A stretch of DNA of 64,000 nt from Anas platyrhynchos (taxonomy: Eukaryota; Chordata; Aves; Anseriformes; Anatidae): contig NC_092616.1 in NCBI RefSeq assembly GCF_047663525.1, forward strand, positions 1,711,501 to 1,775,500, written 5' to 3'. The position numbers and the translations under genes were made by a program. This document shows positions 19,625 through 28,986 of this stretch, in pieces. The stretch's first letter is position 1. The number at the start of each line of letters is the position of its first letter. The notes beneath the pieces were generated by a model. That model searched no databases. It was given only the letters and a program-made list of their open reading frames with translations, and was not told where the DNA came from.

Positions 19625-22600
19625 GGGGCGCGGGGCCCAACGGGGCTGTCCCCAGGGCAGCGGTGACATTGGCCTGCGGAGAGGGACACCACGTCACCCC
19701 CGTGTCACCCTCTGGGTGTCCCCTGAGGTGTCCCCCACCCCCCCGTGTCCCCGTTCACCTGCAGCAGCGTGGCCACCTGCGCCACCGTGAAGCCGGGCAC
19801 CGCCGCCAGGTCCTCCACCTGCGGGGACAGTGGCACCCATGGGTGGCCCTGGGGACAACGCAGGGCAGGGAGGGGGGCAGGGACACTGGGTGTGCCGGTG
19901 GGGTGGTGCAGGGTGACAGGGGACACCCAGGGGTGGGATAGGACACGCATGGGGACACTGGGAGCTGACACAGTGACATGGGACATAGGAGGGGACACCC
20001 AGGGGTGGCACAAGGTGACAGGGGACACACCCGGGGGCACCCTGAGGTGGCAGAGAGTGGCACAGGGTGACATGGGACATGGCAGGGGACACCCAGGGGT
20101 GGCACAGGACATGCATGGGGACACTGGGAGGTGACACAGTGCTGTGGGACATAGGAGGGGACACCCAGAGGTGGCACAGGGTGACACGGGGTGACATGGG
20201 GCACGCCTGGGGATACCCAGGGGTGGGATAGGACATGCATGGGGACACTGGGAGGTGACAGTGCTGTGGGACATAGGAGGGGACACCCGAGGGTGGCACA
20301 GGGTGCAATGGGACACACGGGGGGTGACACAAGGTGACAAGAAGACACGGGGGAGGTGCCAGGGGGTGCCAGGTACTGACCGTGCGGAAGGGGCCGTGCT
20401 CCTGGCGCCAGGCTCGGACGCGCCCCCCCCGGCGTGGCCCCAGCCCCCGCAGCTGTGCCGGGTCCCCCCCGTTGAGCGCCTGCAGGACGTGGGCCCGGAC
20501 CCCCGCCTCCAGCTGGGGGGCAGCCACCGCCTCCCACTGGGGACAGCCCTGGGGACAGCAGGGGACGCTAAGGGGGAGGGGGGACACGAACGGACCCCCC
20601 CCCCGGTCCTGTCACATCCCCCCCTCAAGGGACTCACCTTCTGCCGCCGCCGCAGCACCACCAGGGAGGCCGGGGAGGGGGCACCTGCAGGATAAAGTGG
20701 CATGGGGGGGGGACATTTGGGGACGGGGGGGACATTTGGGGACATTTAGGGGGAGGGGGGAGGCTTTTTTTTTTTGGGGGGGGGCGGGGGGGGGGGGGGG
20801 CACCTTACCTGGACGAGAAGGAGGAGGAGGAGGAGGGGAGGGGGGTGGGCGCCGCTTCTTCAGCCTCTGGGGGGGGGAAATAAAGGGGGGAGGGGGGTGA
20901 GCACCCATGGGTACTCCCCCCCCATGGGGTGCTGGTGTTGTCACACCCCCCCGTGTCCCCCTGTCCCCCCCCGTGTCACCTGCAGGGTGTTCTCAGCATC
21001 CTCCAGCCAGCGCTGCAGGGCCTGGTCCTCCGGGGGGGGCGTGGAGGGGGGGGACCTGGAAGGGGGGGGGGGGAGACAGGGCAGGGGGTGGCACAGGGGG
21101 ACCAGGACCCCCCCGTGTGTCCCCCCCTCGTGTCCCCGTGTCCCTACCTGGACTCTGGGGCGTCGCTGGCCACGGTGGCACCTGAGGAGGGGGGGTCAGG
21201 GGGTCCCAAATAGCCCCCCCATGTCCCCCCCCCATCCCACATCCCCCCCCTTCCCCTTCATGTGTCCCCCCAACCCCCCCAACCCCCCCCCAGTGCCCCC
21301 ACCTGATGCCCCCCATACCCCCCCACAACCCCCCCAATGACCCCCCAATCCCCCCCAGTAACCCCCCCACCCCTCCAAGAAACCCCACCAACCCCCCTCC
21401 CCATAACTCTCACCCCCCAAACCCCCTCCCAAGCCCCCATAACCCCCCAATAAACCCCCCCACCCCCATGATACCCCCCCCAACCCCTCCCCATAACATT
21501 CACCCCCCCAAAACCCCCTCCCAATCTCCCCATAACCCCCAAGTAACCCCCCAGTCCCCAAAAACCCCCCAATAACCCCCCCACCCCCATAATACTGCCC
21601 CAACCCCTCCCCATAACCCTCACCCCCCCCACAAACCTCCCCACCTCCCCTCCCCATAACCCTTGACCCCTCCAAACCCCCTCCCAACCCCCCCAAACCC
21701 CCAAAAACTAACAACTCACCCTCCCCCTGCCCCCCCACGGCAGCTTGTTGGGGGGGGGGCACCCGGCGAGCCCCCCGGGCGAAGCTGAGGGCTCGGCGGG
21801 CCTGGGGGAGCCCCGAGGGGTGGGGGCAGAGGGTGAGGAGGAGGAGAAGGAGAGGGGGGGGCCCGGAGGGGTTGGGGACCCCCCCCAACAACCGGGTGAG
21901 GCGGCTCTCCCGCAGGGGGGGGCGCCCCCCCCGCCGCAGGGCCCCCAGCACCCTGCGCAGCACCCCCAGTGAGGCGTTGGTGGCCCCCCCCTCGCGCAGG
22001 CGAGCCCCCCCTGCCCCGCTCTGCCGGGGGTCTTCCAAGCCCGCCAGGTCGGCCAAGGTCAAGGTGGGACCCCCGGGCATTGGGGAGGGGGTTCCTGGGG
22101 GGGGCTCGCAGCGCACCCACAGCACCAGGTGGCCCCGGCTGGAGGAGGGGTTGAGGAGGGTGGGGGCGGCGCAGCGGCGGGCGCCCAGAGAGGCCACCAG
22201 GAGGGAGGGGGCCGGGGGGGGGCTCAGGGGGAGGCGGGTGAGGCCTCGGACTTCGGGGGGGCCCCCCCGGGGCTGGAGGATGCGCAGCGGGGGCCCCCCC
22301 GGGGCCAGCAGGTCGCGGACCTGGGGAGAGGGAGGGGGAAAAATGGGGGTTGGGGGGGTGGTTAAAGGGGTTGGGGGGGGTATAGGGGGGTTTGGAGGGG
22401 GTTGGGGGAAGATTGGGGGGAAATAGGGGGAATATTGGGGAGTTTGGGGGGGGGGTAAAAGGGGTTTGGGGGGGCGTAAAAGGGGTTTGGGGGAGATTGG
22501 GGGGGAAATAGGGGGGATATTGGGGGATTTGGGGGGGATATGAGGGGTTTGAGGGGGATATGGGGGGGTTGGGGTGTGGATTGGGGAGATATGGGGTGTT

Positions 22601-25396
22601 GGGCGGAGATTGGGGGGATATGGGGGGTGGAATGGGGGTTTGGGGGGATATGGGGGGCATATGGGGGTTGGGGAGGGGGTATGGGGATGAAATGGGAGGG
22701 GATTGGGGGGGTTATGGGGGAGAAATGGGGGAGTTTGTGGGGGAGATTGGGGGGGTTGTAGGGATATGGGGGTGTTATGAGGGGGCATTGGAGGGGTTTG
22801 AGGGGGTATGGGGTTTTGGGCAGGGATTGGGGGACTTTGGGGGGGGGCATGGGATTTGGGGAGTGGATTAGGGAGGGATATGGGGGGGTTGGGGGGGATA
22901 TTAGGGGGGTAAAAGGGGCTTGGGGGTGTATGGGGGGGTTGGAGAGGGTTTGGGGGAGAGTGGGGGGAAATAGGGAGAATATTGGGGAGTTTGGGGGGGT
23001 TGGGGGGCATATGGGGTGATTTGGGGGGCATATGGGGGTTGGGGAGGAAATGAGAGAGGATTGGGGGGGTTATGGGGGGTTTGGGGGGGTAAAAGGGGTT
23101 TGGGGGGGAGATTGGGGGAGGTTTGGGGGGGTATGGGGGGCATATGGGGGATTTGGGGGGAAATGGGAGAGGACTGGGGGGGCATGGGGAGGGTAAAAGA
23201 GGTTTGGGGGGGATATGGGGGGGGAAATGGGGGAGTTTGGGGGGGAGATGGGGGGCATTGGGGGGAAAATGGGAGAGATTTGGGGGGGATATGGGGGAGA
23301 TATGGTAGTTTGGGGGCGGTATGGGGGAAGTAAAGGGCGTTGGAGGGGATATGGGGGGAGATATTTGGGGGGGTACGGGGGTTTTGAGCAGGGATATTTG
23401 GGTTTATGGGGGGGGTATGGGGGAATATAGGGCATTTGGGGGGATTGGGGGATATATGTGGGGCTTAGGGGGATATAGAGGGGATTTGGGGGAGATGTGG
23501 GGGGAGATATGGGGCGGTTACAGGAGGGAAATGGGCATGAGGGGGCATATGGGGGGGAAATGGAGATTTGGGGCCAGATATGGGGCCATGGGGGGGGAAA
23601 ACTGGGGTTGGAGAGGGATGTGGGGGGTGGGTTAGTGGGGGGGGATGTGGGCATTGGGGAGACCTATAGGGGGCAAAATGGGGATTTTGGGGGGCATATG
23701 GGGGCAAAATGGGGATTTTGGGGGGGATACGGGGGCAAAATGGGGATTTTGGGGGGGATACGGGGGAATATGGGGATTTTGGGGGGGTCATATGGGGGAA
23801 TATGGGGATTTGGGAGGGATATGGGGTCAAAATGGGGATTTTGGGGGGGTCATATGGGGAATATGGGGATTTCGGAGGGGAATATGTTTTTTTTGGGGGG
23901 GATTATGCTTTTTTGGGGGGTATAGTGGGGTCTGGGGGGGATCTGCCTATAGGGGAAGGCAGATCTGGAGACTAGGGGTGGCACATGTCGAGAAATGGGG
24001 GGACACCGGCACCTGGGGAGGGGAGGTGGACCAAAAGGGGGGCGATTTGAGGGGGGGGGAACGGGGCACAAGCCCACCTCCTCGCAGTACACCTCCATGC
24101 AAGCCACGCTGAGGCGGCGGCTGGCCCCCACGGCCTGCAGAAGCTCCTCGAGGGCGCGCTGCACCAAGCCGGGCTCCCCTTCACCACCCAGCATGGTGTG
24201 AGTCTTCCCTGGGGGGGGCACGGGGGCACCGTGTCAGCCTTTTGGGGGGTCGCCGCGGCGTGGGGAGGGGGCGTTGAGACTCACCGGAGCCGCTGGGCCC
24301 GTAGGCGAGAACGGTGACGTCGCGGCCGGCCAGGAACTGGGCCAGCAGCAGGCGGACGGAGCCCTCGTAGACGGCGGCCGTGGAGCTGGCGGCGTCGTAA
24401 ACAGCATCGAAGCTGAGGGGAAAAAGGGGTTAAAATGTGAGGGAGAGGGGGGAGCACCCATGGGTGCTGCCCGCCATCCCCCTCCCGAGGCTCACCGGTA
24501 GCAGGAGGGGGCGTGGGGGGGGTCCTCACGCAGCTGCAGGGTGTGGGAGTCGAGGGGCAGCAGGCAGGGATCCTCACCGGGGGGGCCGGGGCGCAGGCGG
24601 ACGCAGACCTGAACCCGCCGGGGGGGTGCTGGGGAGCATTGGCAGCCGTTGAGGGGGGGCTGGGTGGATGCCGGGTCCTCGCAGCCCCCTGTCACCTAGA
24701 AAAGTGTCCCCTCAAAGCCCCAGCAGCCCCTCAAAGCCCCCCCGTCCCCTCACAAAATGACCCATCCCCTCAAAAAATGTCCCTTCCCTGACTGCTTCCC
24801 TCAGGATTTGTCCCCTCGCAGCCCCTTGACACCCCCAAAATGCCCCCTCACAGCCCCGTCCCCTCAGCCCTTTGTCCCCCTCGCAGCCCCTCACAAAATG
24901 TTCCCTCACACACCAGTGCCTCAGGATTTGTCCCCTCACAGCCCCTTTTCCGCTCTCAGCTCCTTGTTCCCTCACAAAATACCCCCTCACAGTCCCTGTC
25001 CCCTCATGAAGTGTCCCTTAACCCCTCATCCCCTCACAAAATGCCCCCTCACAGCCCCTCATCCCCTCACAAAATATCCCCTCACAGCCCCCTCTCTCCT
25101 CACGAAGTGTCCTTTAACCCCTCATCGCCTCACAAAATGCCCCTCACAGCCCCTTTTTCCCCTCACAAAACGTCCCCTCACAGCCCCTCTCCTCTCCCCT
25201 CACCGAACGCCCCCTCACAACCCCTTTTTCCCCTCACAACCCCGCATCCCCTCACCGCCAGACGCCCCCCAGAGCCTCGCACGCCTTCTCCAAACCCCCC
25301 TGAGCCCCCCCAGACCCCCACTTTCCCCAAAATCCCCTCGGATCCCCCCCCCCCTACAAGCCCCCCCCCCGCACCGGCCGCAGCCTCCGCCGCCAT
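19620..25396 (-). CDS. KIF22: KIF22-like chromokinesin (Kid), complete
   Basis: A plus-end-directed kinesin-10 that moves chromosome arms on spindle microtubules. My exon model on the minus strand is 25375-25396, 24496-24628, 24285-24412, 24078-24208, 21720-22320, 21148-21181, 20980-21055, 20809-20866, 20638-20684, 20381-20548, 19759-19818 and 19620-19673: 1,512 nt, 503 residues. Phases agree at every junction and each intron has GT-AG ends. The motor domain starts with RRVQVCVRLRP. The P-loop GPSGSGKT (residues 90-97) spans exons 3 and 4. Exon 5 is a single 601-bp exon with switch I NPSSSRGH (195-202), switch II DLAGLE (229-234) and LRESRLTRLLG. A short coiled-coil/basic part follows (LQRWLEDAENTLQ, RLKKRR). 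The end is a helix-hairpin-helix DNA-binding tail (LRGLGPRRGGRVRAW; VEDLAAVPGF). Human KIF22 is about 665 residues, so the middle is shortened. Switch I and II each differ by one residue from the usual SSRSH and DLAGSE. The donor of exon 1 is 'gtgcgg', while unit 2 has 'gtgagg'. Confidence 0.85.
19880..20335. repeat. Tandem repeat in KIF22 intron 10
   Basis: Units of roughly 100 bp and subunits around 'gggacacccaggggtggcac' and 'gcatggggacactgggaggtgacac' are repeated several times between exons 10 and 11. The long open frames across it on both strands come from the repeat. Confidence 0.9.
21190..21713. repeat. C-rich repeat, KIF22 intron 5
   Basis: About 520 bp of runs of C separated by AAC, ATAAC or AAT on the plus strand, so G-rich in the KIF22 pre-mRNA. 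Many runs of at least four G on the minus strand make G-quadruplex formation plausible. Confidence 0.92.
22330..23935. repeat. G-rich repeat, KIF22 intron 4, duplication breakpoint region
   Basis: About 1.6 kb of units like 'gggggatatggggg' and 'ggggcaaaatggggatttt' on the plus strand, so C-rich in KIF22 RNA. The left breakpoint of the tandem duplication lies in it (about 23,730). Its continuous open frames on both strands carry no protein signal except where exon 5 begins. Confidence 0.92.
24715..25350. repeat. Tandem repeat in KIF22 intron 1
   Basis: Units around 'cccctcacaaaatgccccctcacag' and 'cctcacagcccc' fill most of the intron. It is copied in units 2 (36,900-37,530) and 3 (48,495-49,125). 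Frames of 212-344 codons across it are repeat artefacts. Confidence 0.9.
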
Positions 25397-25480
25397 CGCT
25401 CCCGCCGGACCGTTTGAAGCCGCGGGGCGGGAGCCAATGGGAGGCCGGCGAGCGCGCATGCGCAGTGCGGGCAGCTAGGC
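25397..25480 (-). promoter_or_regulatory. KIF22 core promoter with CCAAT and CHR-like motifs
   Basis: Directly upstream of the ATG, the minus strand has a CCAAT box (CCAAT on the plus strand at about 25,435), a GC box ('ccgccccgcgg') and TTCAAA (TTTGAA on the plus strand near 25,411). The last matches the cell-cycle homology region (CHR) element of G2/M genes. An NF-Y/CHR arrangement fits a mitotic kinesin. Site assignment is by motif only. The same block precedes the KIF22 fragments at 37,582 and 49,174. Confidence 0.55.
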
Positions 25481-25502
25481 GGGGCAGGACGAAATGGCGT
25501 CG

Positions 25503-25672
25503 GTTGCCTGGCAACGGGGGGAGGGGACAAAATGGCGGCGGTTGCCTGGCAACGGGAGGAGGGGACAAAATGGCGGCGGTTGCCTGGCAACGGGGGAGAT
25601 GACAAAATGGCGGCGGTTGCCTGGCAACGGGGGGAAAAGAGGTGGGAACGGCGGTGGCGGTTACCTGGCAAC
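25503..25672. promoter_or_regulatory. Array of five X-box (RFX) and YY1-like sites
   Basis: Five copies of GTTGCCTGGCAAC (the last reads GTTACC...) start at 25,503, 25,541, 25,579, 25,616 and 25,660. This is a perfect 6-1-6 inverted repeat of the RFX X-box type. Between them lie AAAATGGCGGC motifs of the YY1 type (about 25,529, 25,567 and 25,605). The array is a 37-44 bp tandem repeat starting 107 bp upstream of the KIF22 ATG. Confidence 0.75.
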
Positions 25673-25699
25673 GGGGGGCGGGGCGAAGGGAAGGCGCCC

Positions 25700-26160
25700 A
25701 GTTTGTACTGGGAATGGGCCCAGTTTGTACCGGGATGGGGCTGGGGGGCCCAGTTCGAACTGCGATGGGCTCAATTCATACTGGGAAAGGGCTGAGGGTC
25801 TCAGTTTGTACTGGGAATGGGCCCAGTTTGTACTGGGATGAGGCTGAGGGTCTCAGTTTGTACTGGGAATGGGCCCAGTTTGTACTGGGATGAGGCTGGG
25901 GAGCCCAGTTCATACTGGGAAAGGGCTGGGGGTCCCAGTCTGAGCTGGGGACAATCCCAGTTTGAGCTGGGTTGGAGCTGGGAGCCCTGGCTTGTACTGG
26001 GAAAGTTCCCAGTTTGCAGTGGAATGGGCCCAGTTCATACTGGGAAGGGTATGGGGGTCCCAGTTTGTACTGGGGTGGGCCCAATTCATACTGGGAAGGG
26101 GTTAAGGGTCCCAGTTCATAATGGGAAGGGGCTGGGGGTCCCAGTTTGAGCTGGGAAGTG
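25700..26160. repeat. Minisatellite of CCCAGT...ACTGGG inverted repeats
   Basis: Roughly 18 half-units, each an imperfect hairpin of the form CCCAGTTTGTACTGGG, spaced about 20-30 bp apart in a composite unit of about 53 bp. Variants keep the pairing in several places (for example CCCAGTTCATACTGGG). It lies just upstream of the X-box array and recurs in units 2 (37,885-38,345) and 3 (49,477-49,937). Confidence 0.88.
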
Positions 26161-26194
26161 TAATACACAATAAATGTTTGTTCATTGTCTTTCG

Positions 26195-26779
26195 TGTTAT
26201 AAAAACAAGGAGTTCTGTTTGAGGAGCGGGAGTTGCGAAAGCTCCCTGCTGAAGTAAGGAGCTGGATAATGCTTGGCTAGACACTATGAAAATTCTTTTG
26301 CTTAATGTAACAAAAAAGAGAACCCCCTCCCCTTCTCTCCTTCTGCATCTCAGTTGCCTCTTTTGTTCAAAGACCCTGCTGCAAAGCTCATGTAACCATC
26401 TCCTGAGAAGTTGCTAACCTAGCGTATCAACATCCTGCCTTCCTGTCTCACGCTGGGCCAACATGACCAAATAAAAAAAGAAGTTGAACCACAACGCCGA
26501 GGAAGACTACGGCCTTCATCTTCACGACCACCAGAGGGACAGAGATGACCCCCTAGCAACAGTGCGCGCAGTCGCAGAATATACCAGGATGTGCTGCATA
26601 ATCCTGGAATTACCAAGATATAAAAAGGGACCCTGGCGGGGGTGAGGTGCGCGCCGATGACGGAGCCGAGACTCCCCGGCCGCCCAGCGCTGTTTTGCTT
26701 GCTGTTGCTTACTCTATAAATTCCTTTCTATTATTAATGCAATGCTCTCTGAAAATTAATTAAGGGGCAACATATAACA
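26195..26779 (+). mobile_element. Solo LTR, unit 1
   Basis: 585 bp with matching inverted termini (TGTTAT...ATAACA), a TATA box ('gatataaaaaggg', about 26,618) and TG/CA ends. The flanks show no target duplication: the right side is interior CCDC81 exon sequence and the left side is the minisatellite flank. This suggests a deletion or recombination at the LTR after insertion. The family is not identified. Confidence 0.7.
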
Positions 26780-26780
26780 G

Positions 26781-27320
26781 GAAGGAGGTGGCTCGCGCTA
26801 GCTGCAGGTAGTTCAGCGGCTCGACCTCGACGTCATCTGCAAGGAGAAGCAATATCCTCAGTGCCACAGCAAGCCCAAGTTGCTTGCAGCATTCCGAACA
26901 AGGGCCTAGAGGAAGGGTCGCTAAGAGAAACAGCTCCGGAGCCACGGGGTCTTCTGGGGGAACTCAAGCTCCACCCTGACCGTTGGAGACAATCCTCTGC
27001 CTCTCCCAGGCCTTTCCAAAGAGCAGGGAGAACAAATCCTTCCGGACATGGGGCAGGACGAGGGGGCTGCTGCCTTCTCACCAGGGAGGATCTCAGGGGG
27101 ACAGTACATGTACTCCAGCCACCCCTCATCAATGTCCAGCTGGAAGAATGGTTTGCGAATCAAGAGCCACTTTTGCTTGACGTGGAATTGCTCTTGGAGA
27201 ACAGCAAAGGTCCCGAGTCCTGCAACATGAATAGTCTGCACACAGAGAAGACAGAAAGGCTGAGGAGGGAGTTCTTGAGAGACGGGAAAAGGGATGACTG
27301 TCAGAGCAGGGGGACAGAGC
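26781..27320 (-). pseudogene. Truncated CCDC81-like fragment, unit 1
   Basis: Matches 33,123-33,662 of the full gene: a cut-off 5' part of exon 4 (26,781-26,836), exon 3 (27,082-27,235) and flanking intron. The left end abuts the solo LTR exactly. Exon 3 is open ([14 protein letters not shown]...) with a few substitutions relative to the full gene, including Lys-Trp for Lys-Arg. It is a relic of an additional, older CCDC81 copy. Confidence 0.8.
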
Positions 27321-27479
27321 TAGCAGGGTGACTGGGTGGCCCAGGGCCTTTGTACCTGGAGCCTCTCTGGTTAGCCACGTCCAGCACTGCCCACTCCCCC
27401 CAAGGTGTAGGGGGACATTTGGCTGCTGGACTATCTCCATCCTTGTGCCGGGCTCAGGGCCTGTGTCGCAGGATCCAAG

Positions 27480-28790
27480 GGGTGACAGCAAGTTTGTGTG
27501 CCCCAGGTGGTGTTTTGATGACCCGAGGAGATGCTCGGGTTTTCTACTCAGATGTAGGAGTGCGGTGGGGAGATTCTTGGGTGCTCCAGTGAGGTGCTTC
27601 TGTGCTGCAGGAGTTGTATGGCAGGGGCAGAAACTTTTGTTAGGAGGGCAGAGGTTTGTGTGCTCCAGGGAGGCTTTTCTTCTGCCCCAGGGATATGCTT
27701 ATGTGCCCCAGGGAGGTGCTTGTGTGCCCTGGGAATATCCTTGGGCTCTCTAGGAAGGTGCTCGATTCCTCTGGGGTCACTTGGAACCTCCGGAGTTGCC
27801 TGGGTCCAGCAGAGAGCAGGTTGTGTGCTCCAGGGAGTTGCTGGACTGCACTAAGTGTGTTGTTCAGTGCTTTAGGGAGGTTCTTGGTTGTCCCGACAAG
27901 ATGCTCGTGTTCCACAGGGAAGGGGATGAGTGACCCAGAGGCAGGTGCTGGTTGTCCCCAGGGAGGTGCTTGCCTACCACAGGAAAATGCTTGTACACCC
28001 AAGAAGATCCTTTGCTCCTCCAGGACGTTGCGTGATTTACCCAGGGAGGTGTTTCTCTGACCCGGGGCAGGATAGGATTTCTTCATAGAGGTGCTTCATC
28101 AATGGAGGGAATTCCTTGGTTCTTGAAAGATCTTCTGGGGAGACCTATGCAGGTGCTTGGGCACCCATGGGGTTATTCTACTGTTCCCCAGGGAGGTGTT
28201 TCATTCTTCCAAGGAGGTGCTTGGGTTCTCTATAGAGGTTCCTGGGTTCCTCCAAGAAATGCTTGTATGCCTTTGGGCGATGTCTTAGAGCATCAGCAGG
28301 AGATGGGTTCACAGCGGAAATTGTTCAGGTGAACCCACCTAGAGTTGGGATCTCCCGTGAGGTGCTGGAATGCCCTTGGAAGATGCCTGAGAGGGAAAAG
28401 GTAGTGCTTAGGTGTCCTGGGGAGATGCTTGTCTACTCCAGCTCAATGCTCACGTGTCCTGCAGGAAGTATTTCTGATTTCAAGAGGTGCCTATATTCCC
28501 TGGGGAGATACTTGGGTGCCATGGAGGGTGCTTCAGGAAGATGCTTGTATTCCCAGGGGAGACTTTTACTTTCCCCAGGGACATGTTTGGTTTCTCCAGG
28601 GAGTTGCCAGAACGCTCCTTGGAAAAGACGGCTTGATCAGAGGACTTGTGCCGAGGTCCTGCTAGCAAGACTGGTGGTCTGGGGAGATTGTTGGCTGCTC
28701 CAGGGAGATGCCTGTGTGCTGCACGGAGAAGCCTGGGCATCCTTGGGATGTGCCCGTGTGCCTAATGGAGATGGTGGTGTGAATCAGGGC
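27480..28790. repeat. Degenerate minisatellite 3' of CCDC81-like gene 1
   Basis: About 1.3 kb of diverged units, roughly 27-33 bp, around 'ccagggaggtgcttgtgtgcc'. Copies are at about 39,274-40,602 and 50,866-52,194. The frames of 148-247 codons across it follow the repeat and are not counted as genes. Confidence 0.85.
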
Positions 28791-28839
28791 AGTGCTTTGC
28801 TACGGCGGATGAAGCGACACAAGCAGTCTGGCTGTGCTC

Positions 28840-28845
28840 TTTATT
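28840..28845 (-). terminator. Polyadenylation signal, CCDC81-like gene 1
   Basis: AATAAA on the minus strand, about 140 bp after the proposed stop codon. Equivalent positions are 40,652-40,657 and 52,244-52,249. Confidence 0.65.
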
Positions 28846-28986
28846 TTCCATTCAGGGGTGGAAAGCGGGAGAGCTTCCCAGCCCCTTTGCTCAGAGCTCC
28901 GCTGCTGCCTTCAGCATTCCCAGCACCTTCCCCTCCGTTGCGGTACCAGCATCTAGCGCTAGGGAGTCAGAAAGAAAAGAGGATGA

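Noticed and set aside
21196-23031. A 611-codon minus-strand open frame through the KIF22 intron repeats
   Set aside because: Only the central 200 codons (21,720-22,320) are KIF22 exon 5, bounded by good splice sites. The Pro-rich and Gly-rich ends are translated C-rich and G-rich repeats.
24757-25602. Long plus-strand frames (281-344 codons) over KIF22 intron 1 in each unit
   Set aside because: They are Ser-Pro-Leu-Thr repeats produced by the 'cccctcacaaaatg' tandem repeat and run into the promoter array. They lie antisense to KIF22 exons.
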